NCBI RefSeq assembly: GCF_037975245.1
Contig: NC_092577.1
Span: forward strand, 29,725,398-29,789,397
DNA from: Apostichopus japonicus
Taxonomy: Eukaryota > Echinodermata > Holothuroidea > Aspidochirotida > Stichopodidae
Direction: 5' to 3'
DNA: 64,000 nt
The notes below the pieces were generated by a model. It had not been told where the DNA came from. It saw only the letters and a program-made list of their open reading frames with translations, and ran no database searches. Positions 26,681-41,759 of the stretch are shown in pieces; position 1 is the first letter of the stretch, and each line of letters opens with the position of its first letter. Both the position numbers and the translations under genes were made by a program.

Positions 26681-28511
26681 ATGTTGCCGGAGTTGAAAAT
26701 ATGTGTGGTGATGGTGTTTCTTTCAGCGATTTTACTATGTTCATCAAACGCTATACCGATTAACACGAGAGAACGAGATATAGACGCCTTGCAAAGAATT
26801 ATCAGAAGACTGTTAAGTAGTCGAGATTTTCAAGATAGTTTACAAGACTCGAGACAGGTGCGGGACATCGAGGACCTCAATCTTTTAGGTGAGTATCATG
26901 ATAGACTCTTTTTTGTGACAAAAGTGAGCATGAAATCGATGGTCACCTCTTAATTTTACCTCACAGTTAAACGGTATTGGTAATTGTATTGGTGTATGTG
27001 TGTGATGTGTGTCTGTCTGTGTGTGCTTTTCTGTATTTTTTTGCAGAGATTTAAGCAGTTAATTTTGATCCATCTAAAATGCCTGCATGTGAGATAATTT
27101 TATAATGGTATAAGAATCCTCGATAGGAAGGTTGGCGGAAGCCTTTCCTTTTGTTAAAGCAATTTTCGTCGTTCCCATGTTTATTATTTAATCTCTATTG
27201 GAAATTTTGGGGAATTTTGATTTAGTCAACAGTTTATGTGCGTTCATTCAACTGGGGAAGGAGAGGGGAAGGGGGGAAATTGTAGAGGGGAAGGGTAGGG
27301 GGGATGTAGAGGGGTTGGCGGAGGACTACTGTACCGCTTCTTTCACACGCGCATACATACATTACAAAACATTGACAGAAGTCTTCGTCCAGATTTCTCA
27401 GTTTTCATTCAAAGTTAACTTTGAGTAAGAATGATTTTACTCAAATCTTGCTTCCCCACATTATATTAACGCAGAAGGCAAATTAAGACAGTTTAAAAGT
27501 AAATATTGTTTTTTTTTTATTTGCTGTTTGCAAAATAGAATTTACAATGTCATACTAATAACTTAGCCCCACCTCCCTAACCCGGCAGTCATATGATGTT
27601 ATTATCAATGAAATAACGTTCAGAATAGTTTCGTGGTGTCTCTAAGCAATTGTTGGTGATCTTATCCTCTGAATCACAAGTGAAACTTTGCTAATTCATC
27701 ATTGTAAATGTCATGAAGGTTAAAAATCCCTTAAGAAAAATCAGTGGTCTGAAGTCCTGAGGAAGAATTAGACGCCTATACACGTCATTCCTCTGTTAAC
27801 AATATTTGCCCAGAAGTTATGAATGGAATTCAGTATTTTCATTATTTTTCAATTTACTTATACACAAAAATGTTCCGCATAAATGCGCGCTACGTTTGTT
27901 TATATCATGCCCCCCCCCCCCCCACCGATTAACAATTTCGGTAAATGATGATAACAATTATAAATTATCTATAGGAAAACGACTCTATTTTAAATATTTT
28001 AAGGCGAAAACCACAAGGAAACTATTTTTGGATATCATCTACAGCGTGAAACCGAACATATATTGTTTTTCATTGGCACAAGTTAAGTTCATATACACAC
28101 GTTAAAATACTATGGACGCGGTCGTATTGAAATCGCACTACAAGAAACAAGACCATGTTGTATTAAGTTTCGGTTTTGTTAATACTATGGCGAATAAGTG
28201 CATCGATTTGAGAAGGTTTCAGCAATCATTGCGAACAAGGGTTATGGGAAGTTTTCAGCAACCAAAAAAAATAAATAAATAAATGAGAGAGAGGTGGAGA
28301 GAGAGAGGGTGAAAAATCAGAATAATATCTTTAAATCTATTTTGTGTTTTTTTTTCCCGCAGAACGTCAGAGACGTGGTGAATCACCTTTACGAGGAGTG
28401 GCGCTCGTCCCAATTGACAGTCTTAGAAGACAATACGAAGAAGAGCGCAGGCGTCGAGAACATGCACGAATGAATGCGCGTAATCAGAAATACTTTGCAT
28501 CCATCGGTTGA
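26681..28511 (+). CDS. CRH/DH44-type neuropeptide precursor, gene 1
   Basis: Two coding exons, 26681-26888 and 28363-28511, joined in phase 1 (TTTTAG|GTGAGT donor, TTTCCCGCAG acceptor), giving 118 residues. Residues 1-24 are a signal peptide with likely cleavage after SSNA. A propeptide follows with the stretch ALQRIIRRLLSS (36-47). An Arg-Arg site (73-74) precedes a 43-residue peptide (75-117), then Gly118 and stop, which predicts a C-terminal Ile-amide. Length, the PIDSLRR segment near the N terminus, the basic helical middle and the NQKYFASI-amide end fit the CRH/urocortin/DH44 family (compare NRKLMEII-amide of CRH and ANREILQTI-amide of DH44, from memory). Such peptides signal through class B GPCRs. 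The start was chosen because the signal peptide follows it directly and the coding length matches gene 2 exactly. Internal RR and RRRR sites could allow further cleavage. About half of the mature residues match gene 2. Confidence 0.75.
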
Positions 28512-28753
28512 GTTTTAAAGAAAGTGTAGTACTACTCACCAGACAGCGGATATACTGTACGGCGACCACATGGTTGAGAGTGATGTCATCATTAAGCTGA
28601 GAAAATGGGAAACGGAAATATTTCGTTTAGAAGGAGATGATCTGTTTGTTTGTTATTTTCTTCAAAAATTGCCAGTATGAATGTCCTTTTTACACAAACT
28701 CGCACAGACACCTATACAAAACTCCTGTAATCATACATATAGAAATATAGATA

Positions 28754-28759
28754 AATAAA
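28754..28759 (+). terminator. Poly(A) signal of CRH-type gene 1
   Basis: AATAAA at 28754-28759, 243 bp after the stop codon and the first in-strand AATAAA after it, giving a plausible short 3' UTR. Confidence 0.55.
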
Positions 28760-30209
28760 GGCCTACCTATGTGTTCATATTAGTTTTCAGTTATTCCTTT
28801 CCCGGGGGGGGGGGGAGGAATATATGCGAATGTGATGGCGCGTGTGACACATGCTTGTAAAACACAGTAACAGAAAAAGGGTTCATGGTGGATTAACTTC
28901 ATACTCGGTATGTGGATACTCGGTATGTTTTTCCGTGACGGTTATAGGTTAGTTGAGGTCAAACATAGGTCACAGTCTGAAAACATTGTAAGCACGATAA
29001 CTCAAAAAGATGACATCTTTGTTGAACATCGTATTCACCCTATTCAAATCGGTCATCTAAAGGTCACGTTAGGTCAACTGAAAACAGTGTAAAACAATGA
29101 AAATTCCAAAGTTAAAGCTTAACATTAATCTGTTGTTTCTTCGATGGTCTAATTTGAATATAGTTTGGTCCAACTTCAGTTCAGTTGAGTTTTGTGAAAG
29201 GGGTTTAATATATAATGTGTCTTCGACAGTACATATTAGTCAGCCGGGATAAGAAATCCGCTTCAAAGAGTTGTCACTCTTGTGTCATGAGTGGGTAACT
29301 TAAATTCACACTCAGATTGGCTCTTACCAGTTTTCACCCTCTGTGCTTCAAGGGTTCAACAGGTTATCATCACAGAATATCTCAGAATTGGATCAAAGGG
29401 ATCAACAGGTTGTTTTAAACGGTCTAGCAAAGATGGACTTATTCTCTATGATTTATACCAGATGACTTTGGCTTTTGGCAGTATGTTATGTCCGTTTGCT
29501 CATACGTAGAACATATGTGTCAATATATTACATAACGAAGACTGTACTTTTCTGGATATTTGAAACAGTTTGGAATACAATTCCTATACTGCAAAATCCT
29601 TACTAGTGAATTGATTGTTTGATGCCCACAAGTGACTAAGTGTTACAAATAAGAGCTGGAAATCTCCAATATTTTCTGATTCTCACTTATAATTCTTGGA
29701 CATAAATTTTAACTCACTTGCTCTACATTAGTCGGATAAATTAAGTGGGATTTTGCCTAGATTTGCTGTTGTTTTCATTCAAATTACCGACTTTTATCTG
29801 TGAATTAAAGTCAATAATTATACGTCTATTTTTTTCCCTCAACAAGGAAACAGAAATATTAATAGCAAGTTCTTTATGGAACGCCAATTATGCATGGATT
29901 TGGCACAAGCATCAAAGAGGCTATACGTATAGGCCGTATTCATGCGCACAATGTTTATATTTGTATTCAAATTGAATAATTTTATTTTTCATACTTCAGC
30001 CTTGCACTACACTCCTTTGTTTTTCTTCCTTTTTTTGATACTTTCTAATTTTATTTAGATTATACGATTACTGGTGTAAAACACGTTTTTCTTTCTACCT
30101 AAATGATATCGTGATGTTATGCAGCTTAATATTGTTCGTACGTTTTAATCCAGATATCTCGAGCGAGTATGTGTAATGGGGTTGTTGTTTCTTTCGTTTA
30201 TGTTCTGTA
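28760..30209. other. No gene recognised
   Basis: Opens with a G run (28803-28814). Short open frames at 28910-29092, 29291-29509 and 29745-29975 have no domain, signal peptide or convincing splice context. Confidence 0.45.
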
Positions 30210-30213
30210 TATG

Positions 30214-30307
<94 letters not shown>

Positions 30308-30324
30308 TTTATGTATGTGTGTAT
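30210..30324. repeat. (TA)n microsatellite
   Basis: A TA tract interrupted by TGTATG steps, with a (TG/TA) right edge. Confidence 0.94.
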
Positions 30325-32141
30325 ATACGAACCAAAATATCCTTGAGTGTTGGGCGATATAGAGAAAAAAGGGTCATAGACCAAAAATACCTTGCCCCAA
30401 CGTGTGTGGACAGTAACCATATAATTTGTAAGTACGAGATGTTATCAAGTCATTTAAATGGGTCGTTTCGTCACTTGGCGTCACAATTATTTTACGTCGT
30501 ATGTAACATTAGGCCATGAAGGCATGTTGTTTCCTCCATTACTTGTACGGTATAAAGGCCAGGCTTGTTACTTTCTAACGAGGAGAAGATGAGTATTATA
30601 TAAGTAGGTAATCCAGTGCAAAAATGTAAATTTGTTTTTGATTTCAGTGCCAGTATATTTCATTCACTACCATTATTTTCCTTCAAATATTTATATATTT
30701 ATTTAATTATCTATTTGATTCTTACTTTTTTTTCTGGCTTTACATACCCTCCTGGTTTGGACCATTGGCGGTACGGGCGGCAACCCTTTCCCCTCTATAG
30801 TTACTGTGAAGGTCCATTGAAAGCTAACGTTTGTTTTTGTATTTTTAAAATATTACAAAGGGGGCAAACGTCGCAGATTCATGGTAATAAATTACCATAT
30901 CTGTGTTAAATTTCATGAATATTCAACAGCTATCTGGTGTTGCTTATTTAAGGACCGTAATAAGATATCAAATGACGTCATTAAGATATGCATTCCAGGC
31001 GCGCATCTGTCAGATAAAGATGTCATTATTTTCTAACTTCCGGGAAGAAAAAACAAATTCGCCTCCTATAATTATTGTCATGAAATGTTATCAACATGTC
31101 AGTCTGAAGAATACCCACTAGTGTCTATTAATTGATATTTGATTGGTTGACACGTATACAAAGTTGTGACGTATACAAAGTTCTCAGTCTGTGTGGATTT
31201 TTATAAAGTTGGAGGTGTTCCTTATTTCATAAAGGGTAACACTTTTCAACTGTAACCCTTTTTCAAGGGTAACCCTTTTTCATAAATTAAGGGTAACACC
31301 ATATATCAATATTAATATGTCCAAAATGTCCTCATTCTTCTTATCTATACATATCCAGTTATTTATTGTGCGTCAAACAAGTACTGTATGGTATTCAGTT
31401 TGCACGGAGTTTCTTCTAGTTTTCTACATGTGTGCTTGCCAAAAAAAAAAATTGGCCATGGATTCTGTGCAATGGACCCTTTAAAAATACCTTTTAATAA
31501 CATTAGCCTTTTAATTATTGTATTGCGTTCTATATTTAATAAATTTATTTTTCACAACATACACAAGCCATACAAAATCTTGCCTTTTTTTGTGTGTGTT
31601 TTCTTGACTACAGCTGTCAAAAAAAGAAATCATTGCCATTTGGGAAATGGACATTGTTAGGATAATCGCTTGGTATAATATGCCCGTGAGATGTCATTAA
31701 GGGGGTGCAGGCCATTCTTCCCCCACCCACTCGCCCCTCACCGACCTCCATCTTCAGTCGGGGGAGGGACGTCCAATCGGGGAATTTGTTCTTCAAAATG
31801 CAAAATTATTTATTAGAACAACGTTGCGTTAAGACCTAAACTATGGACCAAACTATGGACCAAAATGATAGTCTAAGTATTATTCACCAGTTGACCTCTT
31901 TCTGATTATTTTCTGGGCTTGGATCACCCCCACCCCCCTCTCCCACATGCTAAAGGTCTCCAACGAACCCACAACTACACCCTTTCATCCTAACATTTGT
32001 GACCCGTCTACATCACGTCCATAAAGGTTCATGTAAACTCAATGAGGGAAATTGCGAATTTCTCTTTCCGCCCCTTCCCTCCCCTCCCCACGCATTTGAA
32101 ATCCTGCTGATTATTTCGTAATTTTGTTAAGGATATTAAAC
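30325..32141. other. No gene recognised
   Basis: AT-rich with C-rich patches (31715-31745, 31925-31950). Around 31240-31300 a short phrase AAGGGTAACACTTTTC/AAGGGTAACCCTTTTT recurs three times. TGACGTCA at 30973-30980. Confidence 0.45.
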
Positions 32142-32167
32142 CAGGGAGTTTCCATAACAACTCCCTG
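32142..32167. repeat. Tiny hairpin insertion, copy 3
   Basis: CAGGGAGTT (32142-32150) and AACTCCCTG (32159-32167) form a 9-bp stem with an 8-nt loop. The loop TCCATAAC is almost that of copy 1 (CCATAAC). The flanking 9-mers ATTAAACCA and ATTAAGAAA agree at 6 of 9 positions, consistent with a decayed target duplication. Confidence 0.5.
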
Positions 32168-32609
32168 ATTAAGAAAAATCTATTGAAATTCGGTTCTTGA
32201 TCTGAAAGAAAAACCGGAAGTTGAAGAAAAAAACAATCCAGGACAAAACTAACAACTTCATATGCGTTGCTATCTCGAAGTTTGTCACACCTCTCTGGAT
32301 TTTCAAAGAATAAAAAAAAAATGGTTTTAGACCACCAAGAGGAGAATACAGAAATATTTCAATAAAGCTTTCAACAAGATTGAGAAGTTTTCTGAGTCAA
32401 GTTGAAGCAAATCGAAAGGGGGAAAAATGGTAACATTTCATTGATTCAATCTAAATATCAAATTGCTGCCGTTACTAACCATTCAACTTAATTAAAATTG
32501 TCGTGCTAATGATAGTAATTCGCCCAAATAACAATCACATGATGAGATTAACAAGCAGACGCAGACAGTGGCGTCAACGTTTAGAGCATCAGTCCTATAC
32601 TCATACTAA
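32168..32609. other. No gene recognised
   Basis: AT-rich sequence between the tiny hairpin and a hAT element. The last eight bases (CATACTAA, 32602-32609) are the left target duplication of the element that follows. Confidence 0.5.
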
Positions 32610-32958
32610 CAGTGGCGTAGGAAGGTACTTTTGAGTGGGGGGCTGAAGACTGATGGCCGGCCTGGGGTAGGGGTCTAAGGGGAGGGGGTGTCCCCCCTTT
32701 GGAATTTTTTGCATTTCAAGGTAGCCTCAGATGCAATTTGGTGCAATACAGCACACTTCAACACCCACTCCATTTTGTAAACTTAATTTTGTATTTTCAC
32801 CAGGCCTTATAAGATGCAATTTGGTGCTCCAAATGAGATTTTTGTCTCATTTGGAAATGAAAAAGGGGTTTTCTGACTTGCGAAGCGGGGGGGGGGCGGA
32901 ATGATACTTCCGCCCCTCCACATTTTTCACTGGGGGGCCCCCGGTTCCTACGCCCTTG
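32610..32958. mobile_element. hAT-type MITE with 8-bp target duplication
   Basis: The 349-bp element starts CAGTGGCGTAGGAAG and ends TTCCTACGCCCTTG, an inverted repeat. It is flanked exactly by CATACTAA (32602-32609 and 32959-32966). CAGTG ends plus an 8-bp duplication are the hAT signature. There is no coding capacity. A reverse-oriented, truncated relative lies at 46263-46461. Confidence 0.88.
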
Positions 32959-32966
32959 CATACTAA

Positions 32967-35706
<2,740 letters not shown>

Positions 35707-36189
35707 GAAATAACAGAGATAGCACAGGCAGGAGGAGAACATGAGCATTATAACACAAAGAATGAGGTCGGGGGAAAAATAGCAGAAACAATTGGATGGA
35801 CTAAAGCACATGGGAAACGTCTTTGGGGAGGGGGATCTCTTCCCGATTCTCCCCCACCCCCTCCCTCACAAGTTAGAGAGGGTAGGACCAAGAGTTCAAT
35901 CCATTAGAGGATCGTTGGACGAGTAAGGGTTGAAGTTATCTCAGGTGGTTTTTAAAACGTTATAAGAAGTTTGATGGTGTTATGGAAAAAAGAGGGGAAG
36001 GGGCGGGGGGAGCATTTCTTTGTAGTTTTTTGTTCTCGCTGCAGAGACAGTATGGTATAATAACTCGTCTGTGACATAAGGTTATATATATATAGAATGC
36101 ATAGCTGGTGCAGACCGATATCAGTGTTAATATAAAATATGTATTTGTTTGCTTGAGCACTCGTATATGCCAGTACATGGATTTCTACT

Positions 36190-36322
36190 GTCTTAAGAAA
36201 TGTATATATTATAAATCTTATGTTTTGATGTATTTATGACTGTTTTATGTATGTTATACTGAGATGGAGTGAACTCCAATTCCTTTTATGGCCAATAAAG
36301 ATTCTTATATCTTATATAATAC
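36190..36322 (+). mobile_element. Possible LINE 3' end
   Basis: The phrase CTGAGATGGAGTGAACTCC followed by TTTTATGGCCAATAAAGATT and an AT-rich tail has the look of a non-LTR retrotransposon 3' UTR, ending in a poly(A) signal and a short repeat (TTCTTATATCTTATAT). No coding sequence remains. The call rests on general resemblance only. Confidence 0.3.
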
Positions 36323-36846
36323 TGGACCTAAAACGACACCATCAGCCAAACCTATCTGTTCAATACATATAGATTTAGACATACATGTACCTATAATTTC
36401 TGCTGCATCAAAATAGAAAAAACTAAAAGAAAGGAGCGGAAAAAATATACATATCTAAAAAAAAAAAACATGTTTGTTTGTCATCCAACTCTAAACCAAG
36501 AAAAAGGTATATTTTATACAATTTTTGGGTTGAATCATCTCCAGGTGATTGTGAAAATTTTCAAAAAAGACAATAGCATTAATATATCATACCGAGGGTA
36601 GTTAACTGTTTAACAACGTCACCGTGACCGGAAAATATCAAGGATTATGATGAGTCAGGTAGGGTTACCTCATAGAAGCTGGAAATATTTTTTTCGTATT
36701 GTGTTTTTTTAAAAGAAATACTGCAAAGTTCCTCTTGAGTTACCTTTTTTTATTTAAAAAATTATATATATTTTTCTCATTGTGTTTACCGTGCTCATTA
36801 ACCTGTCTGTAGTCTGTGCGTGTTTTTGTCTCTTCTGTTACTGTTA

Positions 36847-36906
36847 CTTGCCATTTAGCCTCTGAAGAAGATCCTGCTAGGATCGAAACGTCAGGCCAAC
36901 TTATAC
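36847..36906 (+). ncRNA. Hammerhead-ribozyme-like motif, single copy
   Basis: Order on the + strand: GCCT (36858-36861), CTGAAGA (36862-36868), one A, a GATCC-TGCTA-GGATC hairpin (36870-36884), GAAAC (36885-36889), GTC (36890-36892), AGGC (36893-36896). GCCT can pair with AGGC as stem I, and CTGANGA...GAAA is the hammerhead core with N7 = A. Differences from a canonical core are the extra A before stem II and an almost absent stem III; the latter is a known feature of the minimal hammerheads in Penelope-like elements. Catalysis is not shown; the copy may be a degenerate relic. Confidence 0.45.
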
Positions 36907-37383
36907 TTTTACACATTTTTTTTATTTAATAAGAACTTGGTTTACACTTAAAGTGAACTTAAATCTTAATCTTATACATATAATGACGAAATAGTGGGAT
37001 TCGCTGTTCCTTTATAAGCCTGTGATAAACGTCTAAATATCTTTGTCTTTTACAAATGTCCACACTTTATAATCTCCAAGCGCAAGGGTTAAAAAAAGGC
37101 TTCGTTATTGATTATTAAGTGCATGATAAGTTCACTGTAAGCCCTGTCTGGAGGTTATACATAACACAAATAAACAGCTTGAATATTTTCTCACTATACT
37201 ACAGGTAAAAACGCAGACTATAAACTCACAATTTTCTCTCAAAATAAACAGGTAAATTATACTAAGGTAGAAATTGCATATCTTTTGATGGAAAGTGGTG
37301 CAACAAGCTGATAATAGTAGCCTTATCTTTTGATGACAATAATATGAGGCTCTATAGGTACCATTTGCTATTCAGTTTTCTTC
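36907..37383. other. No gene recognised
   Basis: AT-rich, with a TTTATTTAAT tail just after the hammerhead-like motif. Confidence 0.5.
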
Positions 37384-37391
37384 ACCTATAC

Positions 37392-37703
37392 CAGGGGTTC
37401 CCTAACTGGGGTGCATGAAACCCCCAGGGGTGCGTGAGTCCATCCCAGGGGGTTCGTGAGACGTTTCTGAAAGTCAAAACTAGAGTACTTTTTGTTGAAC
37501 TAAAATCTGATATATCATATAATTTAGTAATGTACCAAAGTCGTACCTATCGACAAACTCTTTTCGCGTTCCATACGCATATGTTGCCCATGTGATAAAT
37601 AACTGAATTATGAAACAGACACTGCAGGCCACAAGTTGGGGATTCGTGGACAACTCTGACATCCACAGGGGGTTCGTGGGGGGATAAATGTAGTGAAATC
37701 CTG
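37392..37703. mobile_element. hAT-type MITE with 8-bp target duplication
   Basis: The 312-bp element begins CAGGGGTTCCCTAACTGGGG and ends GTAGTGAAATCCTG (reverse complement CAGGATTTCACTAC). It is flanked by perfect ACCTATAC copies (37384-37391 and 37704-37711). The inverted repeats are diverged but the exact 8-bp duplication fixes both ends. GGGGGTTCGTG phrases recur inside. No coding capacity. Confidence 0.8.
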
Positions 37704-37711
37704 ACCTATAC

Positions 37712-38328
37712 TGTTTAACAACGTGACCGGCAATTATCAATAATTTTAATTAGTCAGCTAAGGTTAACTCATGGAAGGTGGAAATATTTTTAACAAAAAG
37801 TTTGTGTTTTTACAATTATTTTTATGGTATAAAATCATGTATGTTGGAATACCGAAAATTCATTCCTTTTTTTTTGTCGCCCAGGTGTTTGTATGACGAA
37901 AATATTACGGTAAACAATTGACGTCATTTGTTTTCGACTTTCCCTAAAAGAGTCAATTTGGCCGATTTTTGCGGAGTTTATGTTGCTTGATAGGGAGAAA
38001 GTGCAAGGAATTTTTGAAACAAGAAGTCATTAAATGTTTTGTTCGATGTCTTATGTATCAATTTGTGATTTTTCATCTAAATCCCAATCTTTACTTTCTT
38101 GTAACAGACTGCTGAGAAAGGTAATATTTTCGAGAATTTTGAGATTTCTACATACTCAATACACTGCGCAGAATATATACATGTTTGCACTCTTCTGCGC
38201 TTCCCCCGTGACGTCACTGAATCTATTACGTAATAGTACTTTTTTAACCGATTTCTACCTCTTTGGAGACGGAAAATGAACGCGGAGTTGGTTTTTACTT
38301 AACATAGAATTGTTAAGTTTTACATTAT
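37712..38328. other. No gene recognised
   Basis: An 81-codon frame at 38034-38279 has no recognisable domain. Two TGACGTCA palindromes (37919-37926 and 38209-38216). Confidence 0.45.
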
Positions 38329-38816
38329 CAGGGATGTGCCCAGGATTTCCTGAGTGCCGGTTATATTGATCACCGTCCTGGGGGAGGGGTCTTAGAGGGA
38401 GGGTGTACCCCTCCCCTTTGAGAAATTTTTCGATTTTTGAAGGTGCTCAGATGCCAAATGCTGGCACTTGTGTAGCTTTTTAAGCACATACACTAGTTTT
38501 GCTAACAATTTACATTTTTAATTTTTTTAGGGAAATATATTACGTACCTGCATGGTAAAAGTTATTAGTTTGTTTCAAAGAGATTTTTACAAGGGACCGA
38601 TTGAGAGCCGTAAGTAATGCGTAACTGATGCATTATTAGTCTGTATGATTTTGGCATAGGCTAGGCCCAATTTATGTTGAATATATTGTTAGGAATGTCG
38701 GGATTTTAGATGAAAATAGTGCTAGGCGAGATTCACGATTTTTAAGACAGTGCTGGGCGGTAATTTTTAGTGCTGGGCGGGGCCGCCCAGTGCCGCCCAG
38801 CGTGGGAACATCCCTG
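38329..38816. mobile_element. hAT-like MITE
   Basis: Starts CAGGGATGTGCCCAGGATTT and ends GTGGGAACATCCCTG (reverse complement CAGGGATGTTCCCAC), a good inverted repeat of about 14 bp. Flanking CATTAT (38323-38328 and 38817-38822) gives a 6-bp direct repeat, shorter than the usual 8 bp of hAT. GCTGGGCGG motifs cluster near the right end, like transposase-binding repeats. 488 bp, no coding capacity. Confidence 0.72.
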
Positions 38817-38822
38817 CATTAT

Positions 38823-39684
38823 TTAAAGTCAACTCTATGAGTCTCTTGACCTTTAACAAAACGTATATACTGAAGCAGCTATACGTAATGGTCTCTGTGT
38901 TATGGCTGCAGTGAAGTTTTCGAATAATTAGAACAAGTTTAAATTTTACTTATGATAAAAATGCCGGTTAATCAGTCTTAATATCCGACTATCTTCTATT
39001 TTGCCCCCCCCCCCCAACATCGCTTCCTTTCAATGCGAATAACTTTTCGACGCCCAGATACTATTTTAGTTTTAAGGTGGTTTTGTTTTTGAGGGGGTGT
39101 TGTGCATGGGTTGGGGTTGGAGGAGGTGCTCGAAAACAAACTAGCGACAGTTTTTCAAACTGTCGCCTTTTTCGTCATTAGTTAGATTGAAACCAAATAA
39201 TAAATTGCTCCTGTTTTTCAATCTATTAACAAAATGACGTAACATGATGCTTTATTAGTCATAACCTATACTTGGACATTGTATACACAAATAAGACAAG
39301 ATCATAGAAAGTAGTAACCAGACTGTTTCTTGTTGTCTAATTATAAGTTAACTAAACTATATGACAAAGCAAACAACTATAGGATAGACCCCAAAAAAAA
39401 GGACAATGGCAGTACTGTTTATAACAACCCTAGTCATTTGAGAGGTCAAACAAAAAACAAAAAAAACCCCCAAAAAACTAGAGAAAGACCGTTGTGACTA
39501 ATAGTTGAACTCGTGTCGGGTTCTATTGTTACCATTGAACAAGAAAAAAAGCAACGTAAATAGTAGACTATACTGTTATGACACTCACGGTAACGGTTGA
39601 GCGGTTAGCCGATTGGCTTTGAACTATCATTGCCTTTTTCGAATTACTATATACCTTATAGGCCCTATGTCGCTGATTCATGGC
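38823..39684. other. Upstream region of CRH-type gene 2; no gene seen
   Basis: AT-rich, with C runs at 39004-39015 and A-rich stretches around 39450. No coding exon recognised. Confidence 0.5.
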
Positions 39685-39756
39685 TGACGTCACGGCGCAT
39701 TGAGAATAGTCATTGGCTAACAGGAAATGATACGAACTGTTTTGAAGAATATAAAA
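39685..39756 (+). promoter_or_regulatory. Candidate promoter of CRH-type gene 2: CRE and TATA box
   Basis: A palindromic cAMP-response element TGACGTCA (39685-39692) lies 58 bp upstream of a TATA box TATAAAA (39750-39756). The start site would be near 39780, putting the element at about -95 and giving a 5' UTR of about 150 nt. CRE control is well known for vertebrate CRH; here it is inferred. Caution: TGACGTCA is unusually common throughout this window. Confidence 0.45.
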
Positions 39757-39930
39757 AAGGATCAACCAAGTTTGAGTCTTGTCATAACTGGTTTTGATTT
39801 TGCCGATCAACTTTTTTTGAGGGTAAATTTTTACCATATAGTAGTAAAATTCCTTGCATTGCGATTTCATCTGCCGTTTTTATTTGACTTAGTTACAAAT
39901 ATTTGGGCACTTTCTCTCCATTTTCTAAAC

Positions 39931-41703
39931 ATGTCTTTCCAACCGAAGTTGTTCTTGGTAGCGGTCGTTTTCCTCGCTCTTCTCGTAGCCTTGACCGAAG
40001 CTTCTCCAGTTAGAGCGAAGAAAGCCGAAGACGTTGCAGTAGAAAGAATAATAAAACGACTTATATCAAGTCCAGAGTTACCACAGACAGCTACCGAAGT
40101 AAGAGAAGGAAAAACAATATCTTCGAACAACATCTTATGTAAGTTACCAATTAATCAACATATCTTTTGAATTAATTCTAGTTTCTGTAAAATATGTAAA
40201 TTAGGTTTCATAAATATTCAAAAGTATCGATGAAATCTATCCAAGTTCTATAAATTGTCTTTGATGGAATAATCGAGGATGAAACATGTTACGACTAATT
40301 TAACCAGCAATTATACGTTCCGTCTCTAGTAGGTCATTGTCAGTTTCGCTTTTTCAACTCTCTGATATTTATGGGGAAACCTCTCCCAACGGAAGTATAT
40401 ATTTTATTTTGTTGTTATATGGTCTTAGATATGTTTTATTTCAAAATTTAAATAAAACTTTAACGTAAAGAGAGAGAGAGAGACAATAAGAAAGAAATAT
40501 AATAATTTTATACTGTATAAGATTGACAAACTATTTGAGGGTGAAATTGAAACCATAGCAACTACAAAAGGTTGTAAAATTGCAAAAGATACAAAAGAGT
40601 GAAAATAATGCATCACAAAACCGTGACGTCACACCTTTTTGCTCCAAGTATTCCCGATAGTATGTGGCTAATGGCTATACCTCTTCAACCATTATCTATC
40701 TGGAAAACGGCACTCTTTAGTTAAGGTAGTAGTTGCGAGGAGCTGTGTCACCACGCGATACTTAAAATTAACAACCCCTTTGGACAGACAAAAGTAGTTA
40801 AGTAACTTCGAAACTATTCTGTGTATAAAAGAACAAAGTAAGCAGACACGAACGAGAGCTAATAAGGCGACGAACCAGTCGAAACTGTCTTCTTCAAATC
40901 ATGGAGGTAAACACAGTCTGTTTTTACCTCCATGTTCAAACAAACGTATGAGGAAGTTTACGCAAGATACAGGAATCGAAACTGTGCAAACCTAACTGCC
41001 CCTCCCCCATCCACCCTAATGCCAACGAGCGATGGTATATATTACGGCCTTGTTTAAATGATAATATAGCTAGCACCTTATATATAGCTTGCCGAATGGT
41101 GACGCAACCATTTGAATATGTTTCGCAATACACGTTATAAACTAAATGTGTATCTATACCTGCGTAGCTGTCCTTACAAAACTGAATGACGTTGAGTGTA
41201 GTACATGCTCCATTCACACACATAACAAAGAAATTGCTACTTAGCGCCGTGAACTTATATATACAGACATATTCTATTTGATAATTTTACGAAAAAAATT
41301 GTAGTATTTATACTGATCTTTTGGCTCCAAAATGTCATATGGTCTAGAGTTCACAAGTCTCAGTGCAGCAATGGCGTAACTTGAAAATTCTAAGGTATTA
41401 TGTTAAGATCATTTCCATAAAGTTTCTTTTTCTTCGTTTTTCCCGTAAAAAAGGAGCCATTTTCTGTTTCAGCCTTCGACACGTCACGGTTTTTTTTTAA
41501 AAGATGTTGTCTTATTGCTTATGTGTCTCTTATCTTTTGTTTCCCTTCTTCTTACAGCTCGACACCGTCGAGGGCGCCCGTACCCAAATGTAGCACTGAT
41601 TAACATAGACTCACTTAGACGTAAATACGAAAGAGAGCAAAAACGAAAAAGAAACAGGGAACGGAACGAAGAAAACCAAAAATACTTTGACACCATCGGT
41701 TGA
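39931..41703 (+). CDS. CRH/DH44-type neuropeptide precursor, gene 2
   Basis: Two coding exons, 39931-40138 and 41558-41703, joined in phase 1 (TTAT|GTAAGT donor, CTTCTTACAG acceptor), giving 117 residues. Signal peptide 1-24 with likely cleavage after LTEA; propeptide with VERIIKRLISS (37-47), matching the equivalent segment of gene 1. Arg73-Arg74 precedes a 42-residue peptide (75-116), then Gly117 and stop, predicting an Ile-amide. Shared with gene 1: VAL, IDSLRR, YE and the C-terminal NQKYF..IG; the middle differs and is Arg/Lys/Glu/Asn-rich. First-exon length (208 nt), intron phase, predicted signal cleavage position and position of the RR site are all identical to gene 1, so the pair are tandem duplicates. 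An in-frame ATG at 39727 lies upstream of the TATA box and is rejected as the start. Function is inferred: amidated hormone acting on a class B GPCR. Confidence 0.75.
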
Positions 41704-41759
41704 AATGACGACATCAAAATCTTTTGGATTTATTCGTATGGATTTATTCGTATGGATTT

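Noticed and set aside
39727-39930. N-terminal extension of CRH-type gene 2 from an upstream in-frame ATG
   Set aside because: The ATG lies before the TATA box; starting at 39931 puts the signal peptide at the N terminus and gives the same 208-nt exon as gene 1.
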